DNA of 64,000 bases from Effrenium voratum (Eukaryota; Sar; Dinophyceae; Suessiales; Symbiodiniaceae): the NCBI GenBank assembly GCA_963377175.1, contig CAUJNA010003830.1, positions 141,501 through 205,500 of the forward strand, written 5' to 3'. The position numbers and the translations under genes are program-made. Each line of letters starts with the position of its first letter. Positions within the stretch are counted from its first letter, which is position 1. The notes below the pieces were generated by a model. The model did not search any database and was not told where the DNA came from. It saw nothing but the letters and a program-made list of their open reading frames with translations. Shown here piece after piece: positions 20,858-31,391 of this stretch.

Positions 20858-21778
20858 CTGAAAGCGGTGCCCGGATTTCTTGGGATTTCAACGTTGGGGC
20901 TTGTTTCCCTCGTTTATCAAGCTGGCTTGTCCAAGTGCAAGCCACAGGCCTGACAACGAACGCCCGGCAGCCAAAAAGCACGCTTCTTCCCGCTGTCATT
21001 CAGGCGAGTTCTCGTGGACAAGGCGTGCGTTTGTCCTCGTCCTAGTTATTCTTGAGCAGCTTGACAGGTTGATGTCAAGGCTACATACAGCCAGAACCCT
21101 GTTACCCAAACCAGCCAGAAACAAAAAGTGCAGTTCTTGGCACTTTGCACGGTTTTGATTGACATGCACACTTTTCATGGTGCGCACGTCGTTTTGCTCA
21201 AATGAAGATGCACCATTCTGAAAGACACAGCGTTCAGGTACCTTGCTGCTACCCAGAGCAAGGAGAGCAACCAAGCAAAAAGAACGGTTGGTCCAATTTT
21301 AGTTCAGAAGGCCTTATGTATCTTCTTGTTATCACTATCGGTCAGGGCATACTAGGTAAGGTCATTACTGATTGTGCTTGCCTATAGCAACAACAAACAT
21401 AGTTGTACGCCAGGGTGAAAGCAGATGGCACTATTCCCTTTCTGTCCGAAGGGAATGAAAAGGGCCGACATGGTTGGAAGTTGTGCCATATACACCTTCA
21501 CCCAATTGTACTCATTGGAAGTCTCCGTTGGGTATGAAGCCTCTTAACACAGATTGCATATAGGCAGCTGCAAACAATCAAGGGGCCGGCCACATGGTCC
21601 AAATCTAGCTCCATTGCTTTGAGTCACCCCCGTAATGGTAGGTTAGAGGGAAACAACCGCAGTTCAAAAAAGAAGACCCCAACACCGTGAAAAACCCAGA
21701 CCCTAGCAAAACCTGCGCCTCCCTTCTCTAAGCCGCCGGCATGTCCAAGATCTCAACCGTGGGCATCTGCGAACAAAG

Positions 21779-21835
21779 ATCTACAGAGACTCCGTGGACC
21801 CAGCTCGTTTCATTCGATACCTCCGTGACGAATGG
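21779..21835 (+). CDS. Possible plus-strand exon (IYRDSVDPARFIRYLRDEW)
   Basis: Nineteen codons between caaag|ATC and TGG|gtagct (GT donor). IYRDSVDPARFIRYLRDEW reads like a real helical peptide; the minus strand has stops here. No family recognised and no neighbouring plus-strand exon found. Confidence 0.35.
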
Positions 21836-22386
21836 GTAGCTTGTGTCGTTTCCGCTATGTGCTGCCTACATGCAGCCTGTGTTCATCGGGTACCTGGAGA
21901 CTCCACCTTGAGAGTGCGCACATTAGTCATATCTCAAGCAAAGCGATGCGGCAACCGCCCGGTTCCACGACCTAAGAGGCACTGTACCGACATGCTTTGG
22001 GTGACCCTAAACTTCAAAATTCTACATGCATACTACACATACACATGATGGTGGCACCCGTCGAAACCAGCATTTTGGAACCTGTCGGAACCCGCTTGTT
22101 GGAACCTGTTTGGGGTCCCAACGTCAGTTAATCTCAGAAGGGTTCGACACCAAAGAATCAGAACGGGGCCGAAGGATCAGTCGATGCTTGGATCGCCTCT
22201 GCCTCGAGAGACCGGGCGCCAACATCCCCGCTTGGAGTGTGCTTTGCAAATGGAAGTCTGTTTTAGGGGCTGGAGTGGCTTCTTGTGAAGCACTTCTTGC
22301 TGATAGGGAAGCCAACAGGAATCCAAGCAGCTTGCCCTGGTTTGCGGCAAGCCCACAAATTGGCTCAACTGCATCCAACATCCTGC

Positions 22387-22435
22387 CTGGAGACCGCAGA
22401 CTTCGGCATGCTTGGCTGCCAACTCGTGCAAGTTC
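22387..22435 (-). CDS. Exon, unknown protein (NLHELAAKHAEVCGLQ)
   Basis: Between cgcag|G and CAG|gcagga (GC donor) it reads NLHELAAKHAEVCGLQ, a helical peptide with good third-position G/C. The frame remains open further upstream, so the 5' end is chosen from the AG|G pattern. Confidence 0.45.
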
Positions 22436-23689
22436 CTGCGACAGCTCAGCGGATCCCTACGACCAGGCATATTGGGGAAAAAGCAAAGGAAGGGAAAGAA
22501 AGGACAATTCAAGCATCAGACTCCTTTCGATGGAACCAAAGGTTATCCATCATACAATGATGCAGAAGGAAAAGGGGGAAGGGACAAGGGACGAGAAAAG
22601 TGCAAGTCCTGGGCAGCTTGCAACTTATGCTGGACAGAGCCCGTGCAAACCGCGCCCTGCATTAATGTTGGATAAATTTTCCCAGTGATTGGTCAGTCGG
22701 TCAGTGGACAAGGTAGCTCAGAAGAGGAAGCCACCATTTTGCACGGCAGGCTCCGATCCCTATGGCTACTTGATCACCAATCCCATGGCCACTAGGAGGC
22801 AAGACAGAACTCCATGCCACTCGAAATTTGGTTTCTTTTGTCCCTTTTGGTTCCTTTTAAAAGACATCTGAACAAGAGAGCTGTCTAACTTGAGACAAAC
22901 CTACCTGGATAGAGGCCGGAACGCCATGGGGGCTGTGTTATGCAAGCAAAATGCCTTTCAAGTACTTTTAAGTATAGTTGTTTGAGTTTTACAGATATCG
23001 TGGTTGCTTGAACGCAGACACAAGAAGTCACCGTGTTTGGCTGGATAGTTTCTGGGCATTCTTCGAACGCTGCTAGACATTAACTACCACTGGAACAAGT
23101 GCATGCCGGACACATGACCAACACACGATAAGTAGGTAAACACGAAAATGACATGAAACAGTACATGCTTCAAATAAGCAGGGGCGCGCTATATAAACAT
23201 TTATACTAAGGGTATGTTAAATATGCTGGGCAAATGACAGGCATGTGCTGGTTCTGGGTCTTTTCTGGGTCCATATTTGGCATTGCTAGATATGCATATG
23301 TTGGGAAAAATGCAAAATTATAGGGGTCTAGTGTGCACAATATGCGATAGAATTATAGCAGACATGCGCCCCATGCTAGGAATATGTTGGGTACATGCTA
23401 CGTACGGTAGAAACATGCTGTTTACAGTCTAGGAATTCCAACCAAAAGGTCAAAATGAGTTATCCGCTGGGTATTAAGAGAACACCTCAAGCAGTTCACA
23501 CGCCTGATGAAACTCAGTTCCAAGTGATACATATGTATATAAACCGGACTACTACATCTCTACATCGAATGAATTCTACATTGAAGCATGTATGTTGCAA
23601 GACACAAAAATATACTAGAACATGGCAACTTCAATATGCTGCAGGAGGGGCCAACCCCATATGACCCTTACGCCATGGAGTCTGTGTTT

Positions 23690-24430
23690 GTGGTTGTCTA
23701 ATGGTTTTCTCAAGGGTTTTGGCACTTTGGGCTGAAACAAGGCAAAAAAAACAGCAACACCTCGAGGAAGCCAAACAAACACACAAACTCACAAGACTGG
23801 AGACCCCTGCTTTTTTGTGTTTTCCTCGCATGATTGACGTTCCTGGATTGATTGGTTTTCTCAAGGTTGTTCATCCCAAAGTGCAAGCAAGCTCGAGAAA
23901 ACAAACACAAGAAACCCAAAAACAACTAAATTTCAGCCCCTAACCCCCTTGGGCCTACCTTGTTGGGGGCCTGAAATATTGTTGTTGATTGTTCTTAGTT
24001 TATTTGGTTTTGTCGAGGTTTTCCTGGATTTCATCCCAATGCAAAAAACCTTGAGAAACAAAAACAAACCAGAAAACGCAAGAAAACAAGATCGCAGACC
24101 TTAACCCCGTTGGGCCTACCCCTTTGGGGTCTGCAAAATTGTTTTTGTTTGTGTCTTGTTTTTGGGTTTTATCGACAAACAACCTCGAGAAAACCAACAC
24201 AACAAGAAAACCAAAAACAAACGCAGACCCTAACCCTCTTGACCCTACCCCCTTGGGCTCTGCAATCTTGTTTTGGCTAGGTGTTCTTTGTTTTTTGATT
24301 TATTTTCGAGGTGTTTGGCACTTTGGGGTGAATCCAGCCAAATCTCGAGGAAACACCAAATTCACACCAGACTGCAGACCCCCAACCCCCTTGCCCCTCC
24401 CTTCAAGTTTGCAATATTGTTTCTGTTTTA
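23690..24430. repeat. About five tandem units of ~145 bp with CCCTAACCCCCTTGGG
   Basis: Each unit has CACTTTGGG or CATCCCAA(T/A)G, then CTCGAGAAAAC, AAACCAAAAACAA, then a GC-rich core such as CCCTAACCCCCTTGGGCCTA and GGGTCTGCAATATTGTT. Cores lie near 23940, 24105, 24228 and 24380. The CCCTAACCC words recall telomere repeats but are spaced by 145 bp and not tandem heptamers. Confidence 0.65.
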
Positions 24431-24680
24431 TTATATGGTTTTTATTTGTTCTTTGATATTGATGATATTGTTTTTCTTATTGTTCTTACTACCTGCAAAA
24501 AAAAAACACAGCCCGATGGCGTCCCCTTCTGGATGGCTATTGGTGACAATAAGGATTCGGACCCCAAACCCGGGTGGTGTCCTTTTGCTTTCCCTTTGTA
24601 ACACAATGAAAAGGGCAGCCTGAAAAAAAGAGACTCGCACAAAGATGGACCGCTATGGTTTTTTTCCACTTTGCGATGGC

Positions 24681-24787
24681 CTCACTTCTGGAGTGGATGG
24701 CCCAACAAAAGTAACCAAACATTTGTGTATGCCACTAAAGTGGTCCAAATCCAAAAAGTATCTAAAGTCTATGAACTTAGGCCAGGA
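24681..24787. repeat. MITE family 6, worn copy
   Basis: Ends CTCACTTCTGGAGT and CCAGGAGGTGAG are imperfect inverted repeats; internal GGTCCAAATCCAAAAAGT is shared with 2925-2950 and 47545-47570. Confidence 0.5.
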
Positions 24788-24846
24788 GGTGAGTGGCTTT
24801 CGCGCGCTCCTTGTTCCTTGCAAACCCCGACAAAGTACCAAGCCAC

Positions 24847-24911
24847 CCCATCGAAGTCCTGTGCCGAGCGCCGGAGCAAAGCACCACCTCAGATCCTGGC
24901 GGTCGAAAGGT
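24847..24911 (-). CDS. Weak exon, unknown protein
   Basis: Minus frame between ccggag|ACC and ATGGG|gtggct (GT donor) reads TFRPPGSEVVLCSGARHRTS. A plus-strand reading (AERRSKAPPQILAVERSPE before gttggg) is also open, so strand is uncertain. Confidence 0.3.
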
Positions 24912-25860
24912 CTCCGGAGGTTGGGGGGGAAAAAAGAACGGCTCGCAGCCACAGGACACCCATTGAATTTAGGTTCCAGGGCATTTGTATTTCTAGATTT
25001 GAGACATTAATAAAACAAAGAAGAACAAAAACTGACTCTTCGAACTCCTGAAGGTAGAAGCTCCTAAAATGGCAAGGGGCTGTCGGCGCGAAGTACATTC
25101 TCCTAGTCTCAGGCGGCGCTTGGAGCCCTACCCATGGACCAAATCCAGTTGTTCAAAGGGACGGCGAACACCCACCCCATGTTGGAAGTGATGTCCCCCC
25201 AGACACATAGGAAGTCCCGAGGTCGATGAACATGCGAGAGATCTGAGGAGTCGAGGCTGTCTGCAAACATTCGATCGATCTCAAACAGTGGGAGCCCATA
25301 CAGGCTTCATCTTCTCTTAGTCACAGAAATTGGCCTTCAAGCCCTGTGTTCCACAACCATGACCCAGGTTGCTGGGATAAACATGATAAGCACAACGCCT
25401 CAAGCAAAGGGAAGCTGATTCAACGCGCCTTTTGGGTGGCTGTCATCTGGTTTGCCTTTATATACTCTCCACAACCACGTTCCACAACCATGCAGATGAT
25501 TTCTCCCCTGAGCTTCTCAAGGCCAATCCAGTTGATACACACCGGTTTTGGAGCTTTGCATATATCATGTGGTCAGGGGTCACCGGATTTCGCCTTTAAA
25601 TGTTGCAGTTTGCTCGTGCTGTACATATCAACTTTCATAATTCCTTGCGCCTAAGCATGTAGGGGTGTACTTAAGGGTTGTTTCACTTGCAGTAGCGTGC
25701 TCACCCATGAAAAATCATTGACGTGGCCAAACATGCGGGTTGCAGCTGATATTGACAACATGAAACTCACACAGGCCAGAGCTGCAAGGGGTGGATTCAA
25801 ATGTTCTGGCCTTGAGCCCACCAACACCCAAGACCAACATCGACATGCAGAGGGCGCGCA

Positions 25861-26273
25861 GCGCCAGCTGCAAGAAAGCAGACTTCCCAAACGCAAAGTT
25901 GACGTACAAAATCATTTCGGGTCACAATTTGATTGCCACCAACTCCCAACCAGAAGGGCCCCGCAGTTCCTTCAACTCAGCGACCTGTCTCCTTTGCCAC
26001 CGCCTTAGGGTTGTACCTAAGGAAATTGGCGCGACCCCCTGTAGAGATGTAGGGATTAGGAAGCTTCAGGAGGGACACTTAGATAATGCCTCTGAGCTTC
26101 AACTGAGTGAAATGCCTTCGTGGATGTTGGCCCACTCTGCAACTCCAGGTCGCTGAGTTGAAGGAACTGCGGGGCCCTTCTGGTTGGGAGTTGGTGGCAA
26201 TCAAATTGTGACCCGAAATGATTATGCACGTCAACTTTGCGTTTGGGAAATCTGCTTTCTTGCAGCTGGCGCC
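25861..26273. repeat. 126-bp inverted duplication around a 160-bp spacer
   Basis: Arms 25861-25986 and 26147-26273 are inverted copies with only a few mismatches. In the sense of the left arm the sequence reads KKADFPNAKLTYKIISGHNL, then IATNSQPEGPRSSFNSAT, as if an exon had been copied in inverted orientation. A diverged relative occurs near 24527-24565 (CCCCTTCTGGATGG). Confidence 0.8.
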
Positions 26274-26599
26274 GAATCACGTGAATGTGATGCAGTGTTG
26301 GCCTTCCTTCCCATTTGCACTCTTGAAATCTGGCCCGTTTGCGATTTGAACCACAGATGCCCGAGAGCATTTTGTGCAAATGTCCTCGAGTTCAAGATGG
26401 GACACGTTGCAGCTCGTTTGTGCCAGACCACGTCCTTGAGCACAGCCCCCTGCCCTTAAATGCAGGTCTGACCTGGAGAACCCTTTGATACACAAAAAAG
26501 TGCTCCAGACAGTTTTTGGCATTCGAGCGTTTTTTCTGCTCAAATCCAATTCGAGCACTTATTGAGGTTGCCTAGATGCTTGGTGAAGTGCCCGAGAGA

Positions 26600-26672
26600 A
26601 AGCGAACCCGCAACTCGAGCGCAATTTCCCGCTACTCGGGCGCAATTTTCCGCAACTCGGGCGCAATTCCAA
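26600..26672. repeat. Three 24-bp tandem units (CGCAACTCGGGCGCAATT)
   Basis: Units CGCAACTCGAGCGCAATTTC, CGCTACTCGGGCGCAATTTT and CGCAACTCGGGCGCAATTCC follow each other. On the minus strand they read NCARVAE/NCARVAG. Confidence 0.8.
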
Positions 26673-27218
26673 AAAGTGTGCAAAGCCAAAGCTCCGCCCC
26701 GCAATCTGTGCATTTGCATGTGTTTGATTTTACCATTTCTCGCGCACTTATTTGCCACGAAAGCTCGAGCAAACATTTGCGTATCAATGGGTTCTGCAGG
26801 GACCCACGATTTATGAAAGTTGACAGCTGTATATTAAACTGCCACTTTTGGAGGTTCCAAAAAACAAAAATTGAGGAAACCTCTGCGGTTGCGAACTAGA
26901 ATTGAACAATTCGGACAAGCCTTGCCCTAATGAACTGGGAAGAGTTGCGCAGTCGTGCTTTGTTCCTGGCTGCGCGCAAGTGTTCTGGTACCAAGTGATC
27001 AGTCATCCATCCCACAGGACAAATGAACAGGGCATGTATGCATAATATATATATATAAACACATATAGGCATACATACGCATATATATATATATATATAT
27101 GTGGTACCCCCCAAAAATATATATATATATATAAACAACAACAACTAGGTTTTGGGAAGGGATGACTCAGCATATATATATATATATATATACGCATGTG
27201 TACGCGTAGGCAGCTGCA

Positions 27219-27347
27219 TCACTGGAACGGGTTGATCACCAGTGAGCCGAACCGCGCTTCGAAGAGGACGATTTCCGCCTGGCCCGGGCGATTCGAAGGT
27301 CCTCCGAGCGCCAGCACGTCCCCCAGGTGCATGATCGTGGCCACCAC
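27219..27347 (-). CDS. Terminal exon, unknown protein (ends SLVINPFQ)
   Basis: Forty-two codons plus TGA (27221-27219) after gtccag|GTG, about 80% G/C at third positions. It reads VVATIMHLGDVLALGGPSNR, then PGQAEIVLFEARFGSLVINP and FQ. Hydrophobic strands suggest a beta-rich domain, but no family is recognised. It joins in phase to the exon at 28125-28216 over a 777-base intron with a GC donor. Confidence 0.75.
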   Translation of the reverse strand: MVATIMHLGDVLALGGPSNRPGQAEIVLFEARFGSLVINPFQ

Positions 27348-27379
27348 CTGGACGGAGACAATTCTCGGCGAAATCTGCC

Positions 27380-27463
27380 CTGCTAAAAGTGACTAAGTTT
27401 TAGTGGCTTAATACGGAAGACCCATTAGTTGGCAAAAAAGAAGTCCTAACATCCAAGCAAACA
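27380..27463. repeat. Element family 5, copy next to acceptor
   Basis: CCCTGCTAAAAGTGACTAAG, TTTAGTGGCTTAATACGG, CCCATTAGTTGGCAAA and TAACATCCAAGCA match 12961-13048 block for block. Confidence 0.75.
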
Positions 27464-27954
27464 TGAACCAAATAATTGGTTCCCAAGGGAAGGCGAAAAG
27501 GGGCGTGTGTGCGTGTGTGTGTGTGTTGATTTCCCGTGTCGACTCTCCAAAATGATGATCTCCTTTTTGGTGTCCCTTTATGTCATTCAGCCCACCTCAA
27601 ACAAATACTGGTTAAAGACACACACACAACCCAAGATTCTAGCCTTGAGGTTTGTGTCATCGAAAGGCTTGCAACAACCCTGCCTAATGTTTTGTTGTGA
27701 GGGCAATGATCAAATGCATGAGCCAAGTACCTGCTCACTGCCTCTGGCACCCTTTGGGACCTTTACTAAAAAAAGACAAGACAATGGCACAACAAACGCA
27801 TTCACTCCCTGCAACAAGCATGGAAGCTGACAGGAGGCTTAAAAACAAAATACTTTTCTATTGGGAGGCCCCTTTCTCGTTTTTCCACTTTGGTTGTTGG
27901 CAACAGTCGGAAATCAAAAAGCTCCATTCGCTTTGGTCGCGGAGACCGAACACA

Positions 27955-28080
27955 TACTGTGGATGGACAAAATCCTGCACCACCAAAAAACAACTGGAAC
28001 CATGATTTCCCTGTAAATACCAACAAACACATATTTCCCATGGTTTCTACTTGGTACACGATTTCGTTCATCCACAGTAT
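27955..28080. repeat. MITE family 1, complete copy
   Basis: A 126-bp element. Left end TACTGTGGATGGACAAAATC and right end GATTTCGTTCATCCACAGTA are inverted with two mismatches; the outer TA on both sides is a likely target-site duplication. Confidence 0.85.
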
Positions 28081-28124
28081 CTCCCTCGCCGACATCTGGA
28101 GCCGGCCCTTGGCCGCGCTCGCGC

Positions 28125-28216
28125 CTGGCCGGCGCCGTCCAACTCCTCACCCTCGGGCAGCGCCTCCCGAACGGCCTCAAAGGCTTCGGGTGGAGGGGCG
28201 TTGGAGTTGTTTGGGG
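28125..28216 (-). CDS. Exon, unknown acidic linker (PEAFEAVREALPEGEELDGA)
   Basis: Between atcag|CC and CAG|gcgcga (GC donor) it reads PNNSNAPPPEAFEAVREALP, then EGEELDGAGQ; third positions are strongly G/C. A proline-asparagine linker followed by an acidic helix. Its phase-0 end fits the terminal exon at 27347. It starts by completing a codon (two bases), so the exon before it must end in phase 1. Confidence 0.7.
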
Positions 28217-29071
28217 CTGATTTCGGAGAGGGCGTTGAAGGGTGTGTACGTGTGTGTGTGTGTGTCTCTTAGCCAGTTTGTAGTCGATTCGCGCCCTTCA
28301 ATATGGGAACTGTCATGAGGAACTGGCCCCCTCCCCCCAAAAAAAAGGAAGACACAAAATCAATCAAAAAGAAACAAACAAAGATTGACCTCCTTTTGGG
28401 TGACCACCATTTTGGATTCCATGCTAATCTGCAGCGTCCTTTCCTTGTCAGTTATTTGCTCCTCATCGACGGCTTTCATCGCTCCGGCAGAGTAGTGGCT
28501 GAACTGTTTTTGCCCAGAGAAGCCGCTGGCTCCTTGGTGATGAATGGAAAATCAAAGGAATACATCCGAAGAAAAGGCGGAGCATGACTCGAATGGAGGT
28601 CCGGGTCCGTGAATTTTGGTTTCAACCCCCGGGTATCGGCTTGGTTAACCCAGCATTGCTTGAATAAAATAGGAACACAGGACACCAGATTCTTAAAATC
28701 GGTTTAGCGATTCCAATGAAGACGGGGGCTCAAACTAGACATGTCCACTTTGAGCATTCACACTCCATCAACTGGTCCATCAACACACCCTAACAAGCAC
28801 GGCCTGTCTTCGATGGTTGGGGGAAACTTCTGAGTTGGATAGGAATCAAGCACGCCAATGTGAACAACCCCATGGCTCTATGGCAGAAAAAGGGGACCCT
28901 CTTCCTGAGGCGTGGAAACCACCAGGGCTAAAGAGTGCCATTCAAGAACTGAAAACGAGGGAAGCACAAGCTCACTCGCTTTGCACCACCTTTTGCCCCC
29001 TAGCCGCAGGAGAACGCCTGGTGAGCCATGTCCTAAACGTGTCATGATTTGCTAAGTCGTATCATTTTGAT

Positions 29072-29178
29072 TACGCCACTAGCTCATGTCACCTTACGCA
29101 CGTGGAGCTTTTTTCTTACGCGATGGAGGTTTTGCTTACGCCACTAGCTTACGCCACCTTACGCGCGTGGAGTTTTTG
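29072..29178. repeat. Tandem duplication with TTACGCC words
   Basis: TTACGCCACTAGCTCATGTC and CACCTTACGCACGTGGAG at 29072-29107 recur as TTACGCCACTAGCTTACGCC and CACCTTACGCGCGTGGAG at 29133-29175, about 62 bases apart. Confidence 0.75.
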
Positions 29179-30317
29179 CGCACAGGTCGATATGACACGA
29201 CTCTTGCTAACCATGTACACGGAGGTTTTGGACGCCGCTTTGGTGAGCATAGGGGTTCTAGCCGTACACCCGTAACCTTTTGGGGCATTGAATAGAACAA
29301 AGCCACAATGGGAAAACCAACATGAGCAAGGACGCTCCCTCCGGGCAAACTGTTGAGATCTTGCCGGGCAAGGAATCCACAAATCCCCGCCCGAACAGAA
29401 GAGAGTTGCGGGGCTCCAAATGCCAGTCAACACTTGATTGGTTGCTACGTAGTTGGTTCTCAGGAAAAACGGAGAACCAGACCATGAGTAAAAGCAGCCA
29501 GAGTTCACCTCTCAGAGTTGTTTCTGCCACTTCAACAACCCTCCCTCCCCCCCAAAAAACACTCCGTAGCATGAAACGACGGGCCATCTGACATAGTGAA
29601 ACGCCACAACATTGACCACATGCCCCCGGTCCCAGCCGGGGTGATTGGACAAAGGTTCCCTGTGAAAACCTTTTTTCCGGAAGTGGCGGCTTGCCCAAGT
29701 CTTGCGCACGCCGGCCCCTCGCCCGGAACCAAGCCGGCCTCCAGGGAGTATTGCCTGCCTGGGCTGGCAAAACGGGGTTTCGTTGTTGAAACCGCTTCAA
29801 CTTCATCAAGATCCAGGTTTCCGTCTTGGGAACCGCACCAATGGAATTTAGGTCTACCTCTGGGTCATCTTAAGATTTGAACCCTGGCAAAAATCGCTGT
29901 TGACACCAGTGAGACGCGTAACAAGTGGACCCACCTTTCCTAGTTGAAATTCAGGGTTTCCTATATCAACATGGGAGACAGGGAACCCCTTTGGCGGACA
30001 TCAAACAAGGTCTGGCGGTATCCAACAGCAACCCCAACCGGGAGCCCAATCCCTAGCCACCCAATCTGGGCAAAGACGACCCCTTAGCTTTCACATGAAA
30101 ATACACTAATGTCTCATTGATCGGGTGCGTCATTGGATCTGAAAAAGTCAAGCTTGGTGGTTTTGGGGCCAACGGATGCTCCCTGTTTGATCCCGTAGTT
30201 TGAATCCACATACTACCCCATGGGTCATACCTAGATAAACGCTTGTCATTCCATGTCGGATTTCCGTTAAAATCCAGGCTTTTCGGGCTTTTTGGGAAGA
30301 CACCTGTTTTTTTTCAA

Positions 30318-30490
30318 GATCGATCGATTTGGACCAGGTTTCTGATTTGCACCAGTACTCCCAGGAGATCACGGAACTCAAACATATCTTCACGGGATCG
30401 CTCGCGAAAAGATTCGCGGGCATGGTCCAGAGCCTTGCCCTGGAGAAAGATCCGTTCTGCGCCGATAGACAAAATCCGCGAAGAGCTCGC
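30318..30490. CDS. Exon-like segment, strand uncertain
   Basis: Plus reading after a T-rich tract and caag| gives SIDLDQVSDLHQYSQEITEL, then KHIFTGSLAKRFAGMVQSLA, with about 65% G/C at third positions. The minus strand is also open (GKALDHARESFRERSRED). Both look helical. No family recognised. Confidence 0.35.
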
Positions 30491-31117
30491 ACCAGTTGGA
30501 TTTCGGTGGTCCTCCCAGTTTTCATCGGGTTCACCCATCCCAACTTGTGCGAAGTGGATTGTCCAGTTTGACAAAGGGCTTGATCAGACTCACTTCCGTT
30601 CGAGTGGATCAGCCAAGCAAAGCATAAACTTGTTGTTCTCCACTGAAGTGGTCTTCCCACAAAGTACAAAGCCCAGGTCCTGGTTTATTTTAGCGGAAAC
30701 AGGCAAAGGGCACCTTAGGCAAGGGTCACCTTTGGCACTCACCGACAGCAACTCAGGAAGTGAGCATTGGCAGGCGCATTCCCTGGAAGGTCAGAATCAA
30801 GCCCGGAAGGTTGCCCAGGAGATGGGGAAGCGATCCTCCGGCGCCCAAACATATACACACACGAAAAGTCCGGCAACAAAAGGAATGCCTAAAAGAGGTA
30901 TATGATGCTAAACACTTTATACAATATAACCTATGTATACAGGAAAAAACATTAGTAGATAGAGCATGTACTATATATATACATAGAGAGCTATATACAC
31001 GCATAAATATGTGTATATATATATATGTATATATATACAAATAAACAAATCACATTCATTTCATGTTGGCTCCGAGGGCATCAAGTTGGCGTTGCACATG
31101 TTGCGCCTATCGTAATT

Positions 31118-31201
31118 GTCTGTTTGGCTGGCTGTCTGTCTGCCTGTCTGTTTGTTTGCCTGTCTTGCCCGTTTGTCTGTTCGTCGGTTTGTCTGTTTGT
31201 G
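31118..31201. repeat. GTCT/GTTT tract
   Basis: Imperfect GTCTGTCT, GTTTGTTTG and GTCGGTTTG units. Confidence 0.8.
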
Positions 31202-31332
31202 ACGGGCGGTATGACTGCCATCATTCGCCAACGCAATCAATAGCAACCCTTCTGTTTTGTGCCCCGAAGGGAAGCAGAAAGGGATGGATACGTTCCCATC
31301 TTGCCCGACCCATTCAGCACGCGCGAACTACA

Positions 31333-31391
31333 CACAAACAAACAAACAAACAAACAAACAAACAAACAAACAAACAAACAAACAAACAAAC
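31333..31391. repeat. (AAAC)n microsatellite
   Basis: About 59 bases of perfect AAAC units. It creates NKQT repeats in several frames, which are not taken as protein. Confidence 0.95.

Larger units (their letters stand above)
19966..22386. other. Stretch around 20-22 kb
   Basis: Apart from the exons listed, only a short TA run (20048-20062), a doubled GCGGGCA(C/T)ATTTCCGGTACT motif (20700-20752) and a possible 28-base minus exon at 22230-22203 (GDVGARSLE before a GC donor) were seen. Confidence 0.35.
22436..24846. other. Stretch 22.4-24.8 kb
   Basis: No exon found outside those listed. The right part is the 145-bp tandem array and a family 6 element (24681-24787). Confidence 0.4.
24912..27218. 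other. Stretch 24.9-27.2 kb
   Basis: Holds the inverted duplication, the 24-bp tandem units and long TA tracts (27045-27200). No convincing exon. Confidence 0.45.
27348..28124 (-). other. 777-base GC-AG intron built around two mobile-element copies
   Basis: Intron between the exons at 28125-28216 and 27219-27347. A complete MITE family 1 copy (27955-28080) starts 44 bases after the donor, and a family 5 copy (27380-27463) ends about 30 bases before the acceptor. Confidence 0.6.

Noticed and set aside
23936..24400. Interstitial telomere
   Set aside because: CCCTAACCC words are 145 bases apart within a larger unit, not tandem heptamers.
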